12,580 bases of DNA from an uncultured Carnobacterium sp. (GTDB lineage: Bacteria > Bacillota > Bacilli > Lactobacillales > Aerococcaceae), in the NCBI GenBank assembly GCA_937976325.1, contig CALJSD010000206.1, positions 1 to 12,580 of the forward strand, read 5' to 3'. Shown one piece after another: positions 1 through 6,171 of the stretch. Made by a program: the position numbers and the translations under genes. Below the pieces are notes generated by a model, which was not told where the DNA came from, ran no database searches, and saw only the letters and a program-made list of their open reading frames with translations. Every line of letters starts with the position of its first letter. Within the stretch, counting starts at the first letter, position 1.

Positions 1-44
1 AATTTTTAAAATCATTGATATGATAAGCTTTTTTTGAAAATAAG

Positions 45-293
45 TTATCCACAGGTGAAGGTTAAATTGTGAATAAGTTTATTGCAAGAATTATCAAAAC
101 CTTGTTATATCAATGTTTCCAGACGTTATGGATAACTTTGGATAATGGAATAAAATTGTGGATAAATCAAGCGAACAAGATATAACAGAAATATTACAAA
201 AAAAGGGTATTGACCAATATATAGTGGATAGAGAGGAAGGATAAACAAAATTTAGTAGCGAACATGTGTACATGTGGATAACTCTGTGGATAA
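45..293. other. DnaA-box cluster, candidate replication origin (oriC-like)
   Basis: Within about 250 AT-rich bases there are four exact matches to the DnaA box TTATCCACA or its complement: 45-53 (+), 157-165 (-), 273-281 (-) and 285-293 (-). TTATTCACA is at 68-76 (-), and two one-mismatch boxes are at 127-135 and 137-145 (both -). The last two exact boxes are only 3 bases apart. AT-rich, unwinding-prone sequence flanks them (1-40 and about 88-120). This density is typical of an oriC or a dnaA promoter region. The gene expected beside it (dnaA, dnaN or rpmH) would lie left of the window and cannot be seen. A DnaA-titrating cluster is the alternative. No protein gene is convincing in 1-320. Confidence 0.6.
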
Positions 294-326
294 GTTATCA
301 GTTTCTTATAAATTTTGGAAAAAATC

Positions 327-355
327 TTGAGGAGTTGAGGAAAAGGGAATATACT
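327..355 (+). promoter_or_regulatory. Promoter of tRNA-Ser
   Basis: A -35 box TTGAGG (327-332) and a -10 box TATACT (350-355) are separated by exactly 17 bases. The predicted start near 362 lies about 6 bases upstream of the mature tRNA 5' end, the usual geometry for a tRNA gene. The downstream 112-residue gene has no clear promoter of its own and may be read from here. Confidence 0.7.
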
Positions 356-367
356 ATTGTTAATAAT

Positions 368-455
368 GGAGAAGTACCCAAGAGGCTGAAGGGGTCGCAC
401 TCGAAATGCGATAGGTCGTGAAAGCGGCGCGGGAGTTCAAATCTCCTCTTCTCCT
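368..455 (+). tRNA. tRNA-Ser (anticodon CGA, reads UCG)
   Basis: The 7-bp acceptor stem pairs GGAGAAG (368-374) with CTTCTCC (448-454). The anticodon stem TCGCA/TGCGA encloses the loop CTCGAAA, which gives anticodon CGA. A long class II variable arm follows, then a T arm with loop TTCAAAT closed by GGGAG/CTCCT (one G-T pair). The long variable arm and the anticodon together identify serine. CCA is not encoded. The discriminator (455) is T, where serine tRNAs more often have G. It follows a strong promoter and the DnaA-box cluster. Confidence 0.95.
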
Positions 456-494
456 TACTTTTATAGAGCGCGAATCAATGGAGGCGGAAATCAG

Positions 495-833
495 ATGACA
501 AAAGTGAAATTAAATCTGAACCAAACACACTGTTGCGGTATTTATTCTGATAAGACGGTGTATAGTTTTACGGCGGATAGTTATCCAGAGTTGTTTTATC
601 TTCTTCAAAGACGTGGACTTATCGAATCGTTTATCGATGGGGATTTCATCGTCTATGACGAATTAAGACAATATTCAGATTTACCGCCTTATCAAAAGCT
701 GACTGAAGATGAACTAGAAGCGATTGATTTCGATGAGATTATTCAAAAACTCAGTACGGACGAACTGAAAGCAGTCATCGAAAAGTTTTTTGAATATCGC
801 TTTGAATGTGAGTTTCAAGAAGTAGACGAATAA
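495..833 (+). CDS. Hypothetical 112-residue acidic protein
   Basis: I do not recognise this protein. The ATG is preceded by a good ribosome binding site (GGAGGCGG, about 480-487). The product is soluble, with no signal peptide or membrane segment, and strongly acidic towards the C-terminus, where runs of Asp/Glu alternate with hydrophobic residues as expected for amphipathic helices (about residues 70-112). There is a Cys-Cys pair near residues 13-14 and a Tyr/Phe-rich central part. It starts 39 bases after the tRNA-Ser with no terminator between, so read-through from the tRNA promoter is likely, and it ends 14 bases before a strong terminator hairpin. A real gene is supported by the ribosome binding site, typical codon use and the clean terminator. 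No function can be assigned. Confidence 0.75.
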   Translation: MTKVKLNLNQTHCCGIYSDKTVYSFTADSYPELFYLLQRRGLIESFIDGDFIVYDELRQYSDLPPYQKLTEDELEAIDFDEIIQKLSTDELKAVIEKFFEYRFECEFQEVDE

Positions 834-847
834 ATTTGTAAAAGAAA

Positions 848-880
848 AAAGCTGACGGCTCATTCGAGCTGTCAGCTTTT
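848..880. terminator. Bidirectional terminator between the 112-aa gene and msmK
   Basis: A 14-bp stem (848-861 with 866-879, one G-T pair) closes a 4-base loop, ATTC. On plus it is followed by a short T run. On minus the tail is a long T tract, so it serves msmK best and probably both convergent genes. Confidence 0.85.
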
Positions 881-900
881 GTAGTTTCTATAGTGTATTC

Positions 901-2004
901 TTAGCGAATAACTTCCTCAGTTTCTTTATCGAAGAAGTGAGATTTGTTTAAGTCGAATGCTAATTCAACTGTTTCGCCTGGGTTGTGGAAGTCACGTGCG
1001 TCCACTTTAGATACGAATTCAGTATCGTCAACACGAGTGTAAAGCATTGTTTCTGCACCAAGTAATTCTGATACAACAACTTCTGCTTTCACTGAAGATG
1101 TTGGGTAAGTATCGATAGCGATTTGAGCACTTTCGATATCTTCTGGACGGATACCGAAGATTAAATCTTTTCCGTTGTAACCTTTGTCTTCAAGAAGTTT
1201 TCTCTTCGCTTCAGGTAATTGTAATGATAAACCTTTACCATTTGAAATCACGCCATCTTGCAATGTTACATTGAAGAAGTTCATTGCTGGTGATCCAATG
1301 AATCCAGCTACGAATACGTTGTTAGGAGTGTTGTACACTTCTTGTGGAGTACCGATTTGTTGTACGATACCATCTTTCATGATAACGATACGGTCAGCCA
1401 TTGTCATCGCTTCTGTTTGGTCGTGAGTTACGTAAATTGTTGTTGTTTCTAAGCGACGGTGTAATTTTGCAATTTCAGCACGCATCGCAACACGTAATTT
1501 AGCATCTAAGTTAGAAAGAGGTTCGTCCATTAAGAATACTTTCGCATCACGAACGATTGCACGTCCTAAAGCCACACGTTGACGTTGACCACCAGATAAA
1601 GCAGCTGGTTTACGTTCTAAGTATTGAGCTAAGCCTAAGATTTCAGCAGCGTTTTTAACACGTTTGTCAATTTCAGCTTTGTCGTATTTACGTAATTTCA
1701 AACCGAATGCCATGTTGTCATATACGCTCATGTGAGGATATAGGGCATAGTTTTGGAATACCATCGCGATATCACGATCTTTTGGAGCTACGTCGTTCAT
1801 TACAACGTCGCCGATTTTTAATTCCCCTTCAGAAATATCTTCAAGACCAGCAATCATACGAAGAGTTGTTGATTTACCGCATCCAGAAGGTCCTACGAAT
1901 ACGATGAATTCGCGATCTTTGATGTGTAAGTTAAAGTCTGTTACGGAATAGTTTTCCGCGTTGTCATATTTTTTGTAAATATGGTTTAATTGCATTTCTA
2001 CCAT
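901..2004 (-). CDS. msmK: Sugar ABC transporter ATP-binding protein (MsmK/MalK/UgpC family)
   Basis: This is the cytoplasmic ATPase of carbohydrate ABC importers. The 367 residues carry Walker A GPSGCGKST (38-46), a Q-loop near Q84, signature LSGGQ (136-140), Walker B VFLMDE (156-161), D-loop SNLD (164-167) and switch His194 (THDQ). They are followed by the C-terminal regulatory OB-like domain typical of MalK/MsmK (about 235-367). Full length matches the family. No permease or sugar-binding protein genes adjoin it; in streptococci a lone MsmK is known to energise several sugar importers encoded elsewhere, so a shared role is likely here (inference). The start at 2004 has GGGGG about 8 bases upstream; a second in-frame ATG lies three codons later. 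A degenerate cre-like core upstream (2081-2094) suggests CcpA control. Confidence 0.93.
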   Translation of the reverse strand: MVEMQLNHIYKKYDNAENYSVTDFNLHIKDREFIVFVGPSGCGKSTTLRMIAGLEDISEGELKIGDVVMNDVAPKDRDIAMVFQNYALYPHMSVYDNMAFGLKLRKYDKAEIDKRVKNAAEILGLAQYLERKPAALSGGQRQRVALGRAIVRDAKVFLMDEPLSNLDAKLRVAMRAEIAKLHRRLETTTIYVTHDQTEAMTMADRIVIMKDGIVQQIGTPQEVYNTPNNVFVAGFIGSPAMNFFNVTLQDGVISNGKGLSLQLPEAKRKLLEDKGYNGKDLIFGIRPEDIESAQIAIDTYPTSSVKAEVVVSELLGAETMLYTRVDDTEFVSKVDARDFHNPGETVELAFDLNKSHFFDKETEEVIR

Positions 2005-2076
2005 TAGGATTTCCCCCTATAATTTGTTTTACAGTAATAGTTTACGTTTTTTTGAGGAAAAGAGATAGGGGAAGGT

Positions 2077-2105
2077 TGCACAAAAACGCTTGTAAAAATT
2101 GTGCA
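2077..2105. promoter_or_regulatory. Inverted repeat TGCACAA-N15-TTGTGCA with cre-like centre
   Basis: Perfect 7-bp arms at 2077-2083 and 2099-2105 flank 15 bases. The centre, read on minus, contains AAGCGTTTT, which agrees at 10 of 14 positions with the catabolite site TGAAAGCGTTTTCA. It lies between the divergent msmK and dut genes, about 75 bases upstream of msmK. An operator for sugar control of msmK is plausible but unproven, and no convincing msmK promoter was found to place it against. Confidence 0.35.
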
Positions 2106-2202
2106 CTTTGCCCAAAAAGTATCCCTTATTTTTAAAATTTGGACGTAACTTATAATAAAGAAGTAAAAATGTATTGAGAAGGATGCAACACGTGGCAAAC
2201 AA

Positions 2203-2211
2203 TGTTATGAT
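2203..2211 (+). promoter_or_regulatory. Extended -10 promoter for dut-radA-yacL
   Basis: TGT-TATGAT at 2203-2211 is a good extended -10 element. The -35 position (2183-2188, ATGCAA) matches only 3 of 6 positions. The predicted start near 2218 gives a leader of about 28 bases before the ATG at 2246 and excludes the longer in-frame start. A perfect TATAAT at 2151-2156, without a good -35, may be a second promoter. Confidence 0.5.
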
Positions 2212-2245
2212 AGAGGTTAGAAACTTACATGAAAAAGGTGATGAA

Positions 2246-2809
2246 ATGGAAAGAAAACGTGGATTTGAAATCGTATCTGCTTATGAAGGAAAAGGAATCA
2301 ATGTTCCAAAACGTTCGACAAAACATTCAGCAGGATATGACTTCGAAGCTGCCGAAGATATCGTATTACCAAGCATTTGGAAAATGATTTTTAAATTTGC
2401 AGCCACTCAATTAAAACAATGGATTTATACAACCGATAAAGAAACAGTGGAAGCAGAACTTGCAAAAGAGCAAAAAGTGCTAAAACCAGTGCTTGTGCCA
2501 ACAGGAATCAAGTCTTATATGCAAGAAGATGAGTACTTACAACTAGCAAACCGCTCAAGTAACCCATTAAAACACTTCCTTGTCTTACCAAATGGGGTAG
2601 GCGTTGTGGATAGCGACTACTACAACAACCCTGACAATGAAGGACATATTTACTTCCAATTATTAAACTTCGGATTATTCGATAAAGAAATTAAAAAAGG
2701 CGATCGTATCGGCCAAGGAATCTTCCTACCGTTCTTAAAAGCGGATGCGGATGAAGAAAACGATATGAATGAACGTACAGGCGGCTTTGGTTCTTCTGGC
2801 GTTCGTTAG
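2246..2809 (+). CDS. dut: dUTP diphosphatase (trimeric dUTPase family)
   Basis: Hydrolyses dUTP to dUMP and pyrophosphate, keeping uracil out of DNA and supplying dTMP synthesis. All five family motifs are present in order in the 187 residues: I AGYDFEA (29-35), II NRSSNPLKH (102-110), III starting GVVDSDY (119-125), IV GDRIGQGIF (152-160) and V RTGGFGSSG (177-185). The protein is longer than the usual 140-150 residues because of an insertion of about 40 residues between motifs I and II (about 41-80), and motif III has a NNPDNEG stretch where RGE is common. The open frame extends upstream to a TTG at 2174. I chose the ATG at 2246 because AAAGGTG lies just upstream and a likely promoter falls inside the extension. 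It leads an operon with radA 12 bases downstream. Confidence 0.92.
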   Translation: MERKRGFEIVSAYEGKGINVPKRSTKHSAGYDFEAAEDIVLPSIWKMIFKFAATQLKQWIYTTDKETVEAELAKEQKVLKPVLVPTGIKSYMQEDEYLQLANRSSNPLKHFLVLPNGVGVVDSDYYNNPDNEGHIYFQLLNFGLFDKEIKKGDRIGQGIFLPFLKADADEENDMNERTGGFGSSGVR

Positions 2810-2821
2810 AAAGGAGCCAAA

Positions 2822-4207
2822 ATGGCAAAAGCAACGACAAGTTTTGTATGTAGAGAGTGTGGATATAATTCACCAAAATATTTAGGGAAATGCCCAAACT
2901 GCGGCAATTGGTCTACGATGGAGGAGTTCAAGGAAACAACCAGCAACGCGAAACGTCCTTCCTTAGTGCAACATTCAGAAGAAGTGCATAAGACCAAACC
3001 AATGCGCCTGGATCAAGTGGCGTATGAGCGCGTGAACCGTGTGAAGACATCGATTAGCGAACTCGACCGCGTGCTTGGTGGTGGCGTGGTGCCAGGATCC
3101 TTAGTATTAATCGGTGGGGACCCTGGGATTGGGAAATCTACCTTATTATTACAAGTGTCTAGTGAATTACAACAAACACAAGGAACGGTTCTCTATGTCT
3201 CAGGAGAAGAAAGTGCGTCTCAAATTAAAATGCGTGCGGAGCGTCTCGGGATGCAAGCAGACGGATTTTATATTTACGCTGAAACAAACTTAGAAGATAT
3301 CGTTGCGCAAGTAGAAGCGTTGAAGCCGGATTATGTCATTATCGACTCGATTCAAACGATGACACATCCTCAGGCTAACGGGGTTGCCGGAAGCGTGTCT
3401 CATGTGCGTGAAGCGACAGCAACGTTGATGCGACTCGCAAAACTCAATCAGATTGCCATCTTTATCGTTGGTCACGTGACCAAAGAGGGTGCCTTGGCAG
3501 GTCCTCGTATGTTGGAACATATGGTGGATACCGTTCTTTATTTTGAAGGGGATAAACATCATAGTTTCCGCGTGCTTCGTTCCGTGAAAAATCGTTTCGG
3601 ATCAACGAATGAAATTGGTGTCTTCGAAATGCATCAAGAAGGGCTGAACGAAGTAACAAATCCTTCCGAAGTCTTCTTAGAAGAACGTCTGGCAGGCGCA
3701 ACTGGTTCGGCCATCGTCGTGTCTCTTGAAGGAACTAGACCAATTTTAACCGAGGTGCAATGTTTACTATCACCAACGGCCTTTGGAAATGCACGCCGTA
3801 CTACAAGTGGTCTGGACTATAATCGTGTCGCGCTCTTGATGGCGGTACTTGAGAAACGTGCAGGTCTTCTATTACAAAACCAAGATGCTTACTTTAAATC
3901 AACAGGTGGTTTGAAACTGAACGAACCCGCAGTCGACTTAGCGATTGCTATGAGTATCGTTTCGAGCTATAAGGAAAAAGAAACGCAGATGGGCGATTGC
4001 TTTATCGGCGAAATTGGCTTGACTGGTGAAATCCGTAAAGTGAACCGTGTCTATGACCGTGTTCGCGAAGCCGAAAAGCTCGGATTCAAGCGTGTCTTTA
4101 TTCCAAAAAATAATTTAGATGGATGGGAACTTCCAAAAAATATCGAAGTCGTTGGAGTATCTTCTGTCAAAGAAGCTATTTACAAAGCCTTCGGAAAAGA
4201 AAATTAG
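2822..4207 (+). CDS. radA: DNA repair protein RadA (Sms)
   Basis: A RecA-related ATPase that processes recombination intermediates by branch migration and, in competent Gram-positives, extends the D-loop during transformation. The 461 residues show the expected order: an N-terminal C4 zinc finger (Cys10, Cys13, Cys24, Cys27), Walker A GGDPGIGKST (98-107), the RadA-specific KNRFG motif (256-260) and a C-terminal Lon-protease-like domain (about 285-455) without protease function. Length fits the family (Bacillus RadA is about 458). AAAGGAG lies directly before the ATG. It sits between dut and the PIN-TRAM gene with 12- and 14-base gaps, so the three are almost certainly one operon. In Bacillus disA separates radA and yacL; here it is absent. 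Confidence 0.97.
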   Translation: MAKATTSFVCRECGYNSPKYLGKCPNCGNWSTMEEFKETTSNAKRPSLVQHSEEVHKTKPMRLDQVAYERVNRVKTSISELDRVLGGGVVPGSLVLIGGDPGIGKSTLLLQVSSELQQTQGTVLYVSGEESASQIKMRAERLGMQADGFYIYAETNLEDIVAQVEALKPDYVIIDSIQTMTHPQANGVAGSVSHVREATATLMRLAKLNQIAIFIVGHVTKEGALAGPRMLEHMVDTVLYFEGDKHHSFRVLRSVKNRFGSTNEIGVFEMHQEGLNEVTNPSEVFLEERLAGATGSAIVVSLEGTRPILTEVQCLLSPTAFGNARRTTSGLDYNRVALLMAVLEKRAGLLLQNQDAYFKSTGGLKLNEPAVDLAIAMSIVSSYKEKETQMGDCFIGEIGLTGEIRKVNRVYDRVREAEKLGFKRVFIPKNNLDGWELPKNIEVVGVSSVKEAIYKAFGKEN

Positions 4208-4221
4208 AAAGGAGAAATATT

Positions 4222-5346
4222 ATGGAACAACCTAAAAAATTTCGAGCATACGGAAGAAAGTTATTACAACTGATTTTCGTATTGCTCGGAGGGTCTTTAG
4301 GTGCAACGTATTTTCCAAGTCTATGGCAAGCATTAAACATTACGAATGAATGGTTAACATCACAAGTAACGAATATTTTGTTAGGTGCCATTATTTTATT
4401 CTTTATTTCATTTTTCGTGACGGATCCGATTTTAGCCGGCATTCGTAGACTTGAAAAACTCGTTAGCCAACTTTCTGTGAGCTATTTACTCTTTGGAATG
4501 ATTGGTGCACTGATTGGGCTCTTAGTCGCATGGCTCGTTGGATTGCCATTTACAAACTTACAAATTCCAGCAATTACTCAAGCTTTACCAATCGCCCTTA
4601 GCATTATCTTCGGGTACCTTGGTTTTTATGTCGGAACGACGCGTCGTGAAGATATTTTAAAAGTATTTACGGCAACAAGAAAGAAAACGGAGGACTCTCC
4701 AGTGCTGGAACGTAAAGCAGGAGACAACTTCAGAAAATATAAACTGCTCGATACAAGCGTGATTATTGATGGACGTATTTACGATATCGCTAAAACAGGC
4801 TTTATCGAAGGGGTGTTGGTGATTCCAGTATTCGTACTGAATGAATTACAATATATCGCCGATAGCGCCGATAGCTTAAAACGCGTGAGAGGTCGCCGTG
4901 GATTAGATATTTTAAACGCTCTTCAAAAAGAAGAGAATATTAAAGTAGAAATTTATGATGGGGACTATGACGATATTAATGAAGTAGACCGCAAGTTGAT
5001 TCGCTTGGCGAAGGCGATTGACGGCATTATTATCACGAATGACTTTAACCTAAATAAAGTCAGTGAGTTCCAAAATGTACCGGTCTTTAATATTAATGCG
5101 TTAGCACAAGCCATCAAGCCAGTTGTGATTCCAGGGGAATCCTTGAAGACGACGGTGGTTAAATCGGGAACGGAGCGCCAACAAGGGGTTGCGTACTTAG
5201 ATGATGGTACGATGATTGTCGTGGAAGATGGACAATATTATATGAATGAAGAGATTGAAGTGGTCGTAACGAGCGCCCTTCAAACTGCAGCAGGTCGTAT
5301 GATTTTCGCCAAACCACTGCATAGCCAAAAGAAAATTAAACAATAA
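4222..5346 (+). CDS. yacL: PIN-TRAM membrane protein (YacL family)
   Basis: A membrane-anchored protein with a PIN-type nuclease fold and an RNA-binding TRAM domain; the substrate of this family is not established. The 374 residues begin with four predicted membrane segments (about 12-32, 50-66, 88-108, 120-138). A PIN domain (about 172-295) follows, with the acidic residues expected for metal binding: Asp177 (LLDTSVIIDGR), Glu208 (VLNEL), Asp256 and Asp274 (ITNDF). A TRAM domain occupies about 302-364. I chose the ATG at 4222 because GAAAGGAG precedes it with ideal spacing; an upstream in-frame ATG at 4123 lies inside radA and has no such site. In Bacillus ispD and ispF follow yacL. Here the series is interrupted by a repeat element and a convergent gene. 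Confidence 0.93.
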   Translation: MEQPKKFRAYGRKLLQLIFVLLGGSLGATYFPSLWQALNITNEWLTSQVTNILLGAIILFFISFFVTDPILAGIRRLEKLVSQLSVSYLLFGMIGALIGLLVAWLVGLPFTNLQIPAITQALPIALSIIFGYLGFYVGTTRREDILKVFTATRKKTEDSPVLERKAGDNFRKYKLLDTSVIIDGRIYDIAKTGFIEGVLVIPVFVLNELQYIADSADSLKRVRGRRGLDILNALQKEENIKVEIYDGDYDDINEVDRKLIRLAKAIDGIIITNDFNLNKVSEFQNVPVFNINALAQAIKPVVIPGESLKTTVVKSGTERQQGVAYLDDGTMIVVEDGQYYMNEEIEVVVTSALQTAAGRMIFAKPLHSQKKIKQ

Positions 5347-5357
5347 AAGTTAGTTGT

Positions 5358-5545
5358 ATGATTACTGCGAATCCTTGCGGATTTGTTTATAATCGCTGTA
5401 ATGGGGTACCGGTTCGAGCCGAAGTCTCTCACCTTTAAAGCCTCAAAGCTGGAGTTAGGAATTTATTCCTTACTCCAGCTTTTTCGCATTTAATGCTATT
5501 CCCCATTACTGCTATTATAAAATCCGCATGATTCTTCGTAATCAT
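5358..5545. repeat. MITE-like element with imperfect terminal inverted repeats
   Basis: The left arm (5358-5406, from ATGATTAC to GGGG) is matched by the reverse complement of the right arm (5501-5545). About 39 of 49 aligned positions are identical, including blocks ATGATTAC, GAATC, GCGGATT, TTATAAT and GTAATGGGG, with two short gaps. The interior (5407-5500) is unique-looking and holds a strong hairpin. Each arm also forms small hairpins of its own and carries an inward-facing TTATAAT. There is no open reading frame. A length of 188 bp and long inverted ends suit a miniature inverted-repeat element or another dispersed intergenic repeat; a structured RNA is the alternative. I could not identify a clear target duplication. 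Confidence 0.5.
5445..5484 (+). terminator. Terminator hairpin inside the repeat element
   Basis: The left strand AAAGCTGGAGT plus TAGGAA pairs with TTCCT plus TACTCCAGCTTT around a TTTA loop, with one internal mismatch, and is followed by TTTTT. It lies 99 bases after the yacL stop codon and could end the dut-radA-yacL transcript. Confidence 0.75.
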
Positions 5546-5618
5546 GGTGCGTATATTTAATTTTCTTTTGGTTACGGGAAAGCAACGACCTGCTGCTAGT
5601 TTGAAGAGAAAATAAAGA

Positions 5619-5645
5619 GGATGGACGAATTTCGTCCATCCTTTT
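5619..5645. terminator. Terminator between yacL and the DUF1304 gene
   Basis: A perfect 10-bp stem (5619-5628 with 5632-5641) has a tight loop and is followed by TTTT on plus. On minus it is followed by CTCTTTATTTT. It lies just past the stop codon of the minus-strand DUF1304 gene and probably serves it, perhaps also as a backup for transcripts from the left. The stretch 5546-5610 shows nothing else. Confidence 0.7.
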
Positions 5646-5652
5646 CAATTGA

Positions 5653-6009
5653 TTATAGAATAAGTAGTAAAATGAACGTTAGAATCGCAAGTCCACCTTG
5701 TTTCCAGATGATGCTGATTTGGCTAATAAGTCCACCGTATACTGCTACGGCAATGATATTGAACAGTAAGAATCCAACCAATTCTTTAGAACCAACGATT
5801 AATCCAAAGACTAATCCTACGGCAATCATCAAGTTATAGACACCTTGATTTTTAAAGAGCGTCGTAATATTAGCATTCTTCAATGTTTCAACACTCATAT
5901 TGAAGACGCGACTTGTGGCTTCTGAAGTCGTTTGGAGTGTTTCCAAGTAGAAAATATAAACGAATTCGAGCGCAACGAGGGTCGTTAAAATAGTAATAAT
6001 GATAGACAT
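5653..6009 (-). CDS. DUF1304 family membrane protein
   Basis: A small integral membrane protein of 118 residues that fits the DUF1304 family. It has an N-terminal membrane segment containing VALEFVYIFYLET, a short polar stretch with the family-like LFKNQGVYN (about 51-59), and three further hydrophobic segments (about 60-77, 79-95, 102-118). The function of this family is unknown. AGGAGG lies 7 bases upstream of the ATG. It is divergent from adcC, and its likely -10 box lies within one of two identical palindromes in the shared intergenic region, so joint regulation with zinc uptake is possible. The identification rests on sequence character I recall for the family, not on an alignment. Confidence 0.8.
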   Translation of the reverse strand: MSIIITILTTLVALEFVYIFYLETLQTTSEATSRVFNMSVETLKNANITTLFKNQGVYNLMIAVGLVFGLIVGSKELVGFLLFNIIAVAVYGGLISQISIIWKQGGLAILTFILLLIL

Positions 6010-6039
6010 TTGTTATCCTCCTTTTTATTGAACAGAAAA

Positions 6040-6049
6040 GAGTATACTC
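6040..6049. promoter_or_regulatory. Palindrome GAGTATACTC over the DUF1304 -10 box
   Basis: A perfect 10-bp palindrome, extendable to 12 (AGAGTATACTCT, 6039-6050). Read on minus it contains TATACT (6041-6046), a good -10 box placed to start transcription about 24 bases before the DUF1304 ATG. The -35 (6065-6070, TTCGCT) is weak. It shares the pattern GAGTRYACTC with 6102-6111. It is a candidate operator. Confidence 0.5.
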
Positions 6050-6095
6050 TGCTTATTAAATAGAAGCGAACGATATGTCTTCAAAGAGCGAAACA

Positions 6096-6124
6096 TTGAC
6101 GGAGTGCACTCAATATGCTATTCT
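6096..6124 (+). promoter_or_regulatory. Promoter of adcC-adcB
   Basis: TTGACG (6096-6101) and TATTCT (6119-6124) are 17 bases apart, with a TG extension (6116-6117) before the -10. The predicted start near 6131 lies about 41 bases before the adcC ATG at 6172. It also shows that the in-frame ATG at 6115 is not the start, because it falls within the promoter. Confidence 0.75.
6102..6111. promoter_or_regulatory. Palindrome GAGTGCACTC in the adcC promoter spacer
   Basis: A perfect 10-bp palindrome directly after the -35 box, between -35 and -10. With 6040-6049 it gives the common form GAGTRYACTC. The centres are 62 bp apart, close to six helical turns. Its position would block RNA polymerase if bound, which suits a repressor site. 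The regulator is unknown; it is not the AdcR consensus TTAACYRGTTAA. Confidence 0.5.
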
Positions 6125-6171
6125 ATCCATTGTATAAAAAAGAATCACTACGATTTAGAAAGGAGAAAGGC

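Noticed and set aside
194..400. Minus-strand open frame of 68 codons across the DnaA-box region
   Set aside because: It overlaps the tRNA-Ser and the DnaA boxes, and its sequence looks non-coding; the AT-rich DNA explains the open frame.
2174..2245. Longer start for dut at TTG 2174
   Set aside because: It has no ribosome binding site, and the likely promoter lies inside the extension; dUTPase homology begins after 2246.
4123..4221. Longer start for the PIN-TRAM gene inside radA
   Set aside because: The ATG at 4222 has an ideal AAAGGAG; the extension is out-of-frame radA sequence.
5400..5484. T-box riboswitch (GGGGTACCGG followed by a terminator)
   Set aside because: The T-box consensus is not met, no aminoacyl-tRNA synthetase or amino-acid gene follows, and the inverted-repeat structure explains the segment better.
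6115..6171. Longer start for adcC at 6115
   Set aside because: The ATG lies within the spacer of the best promoter, and the strong ribosome binding site precedes 6172.
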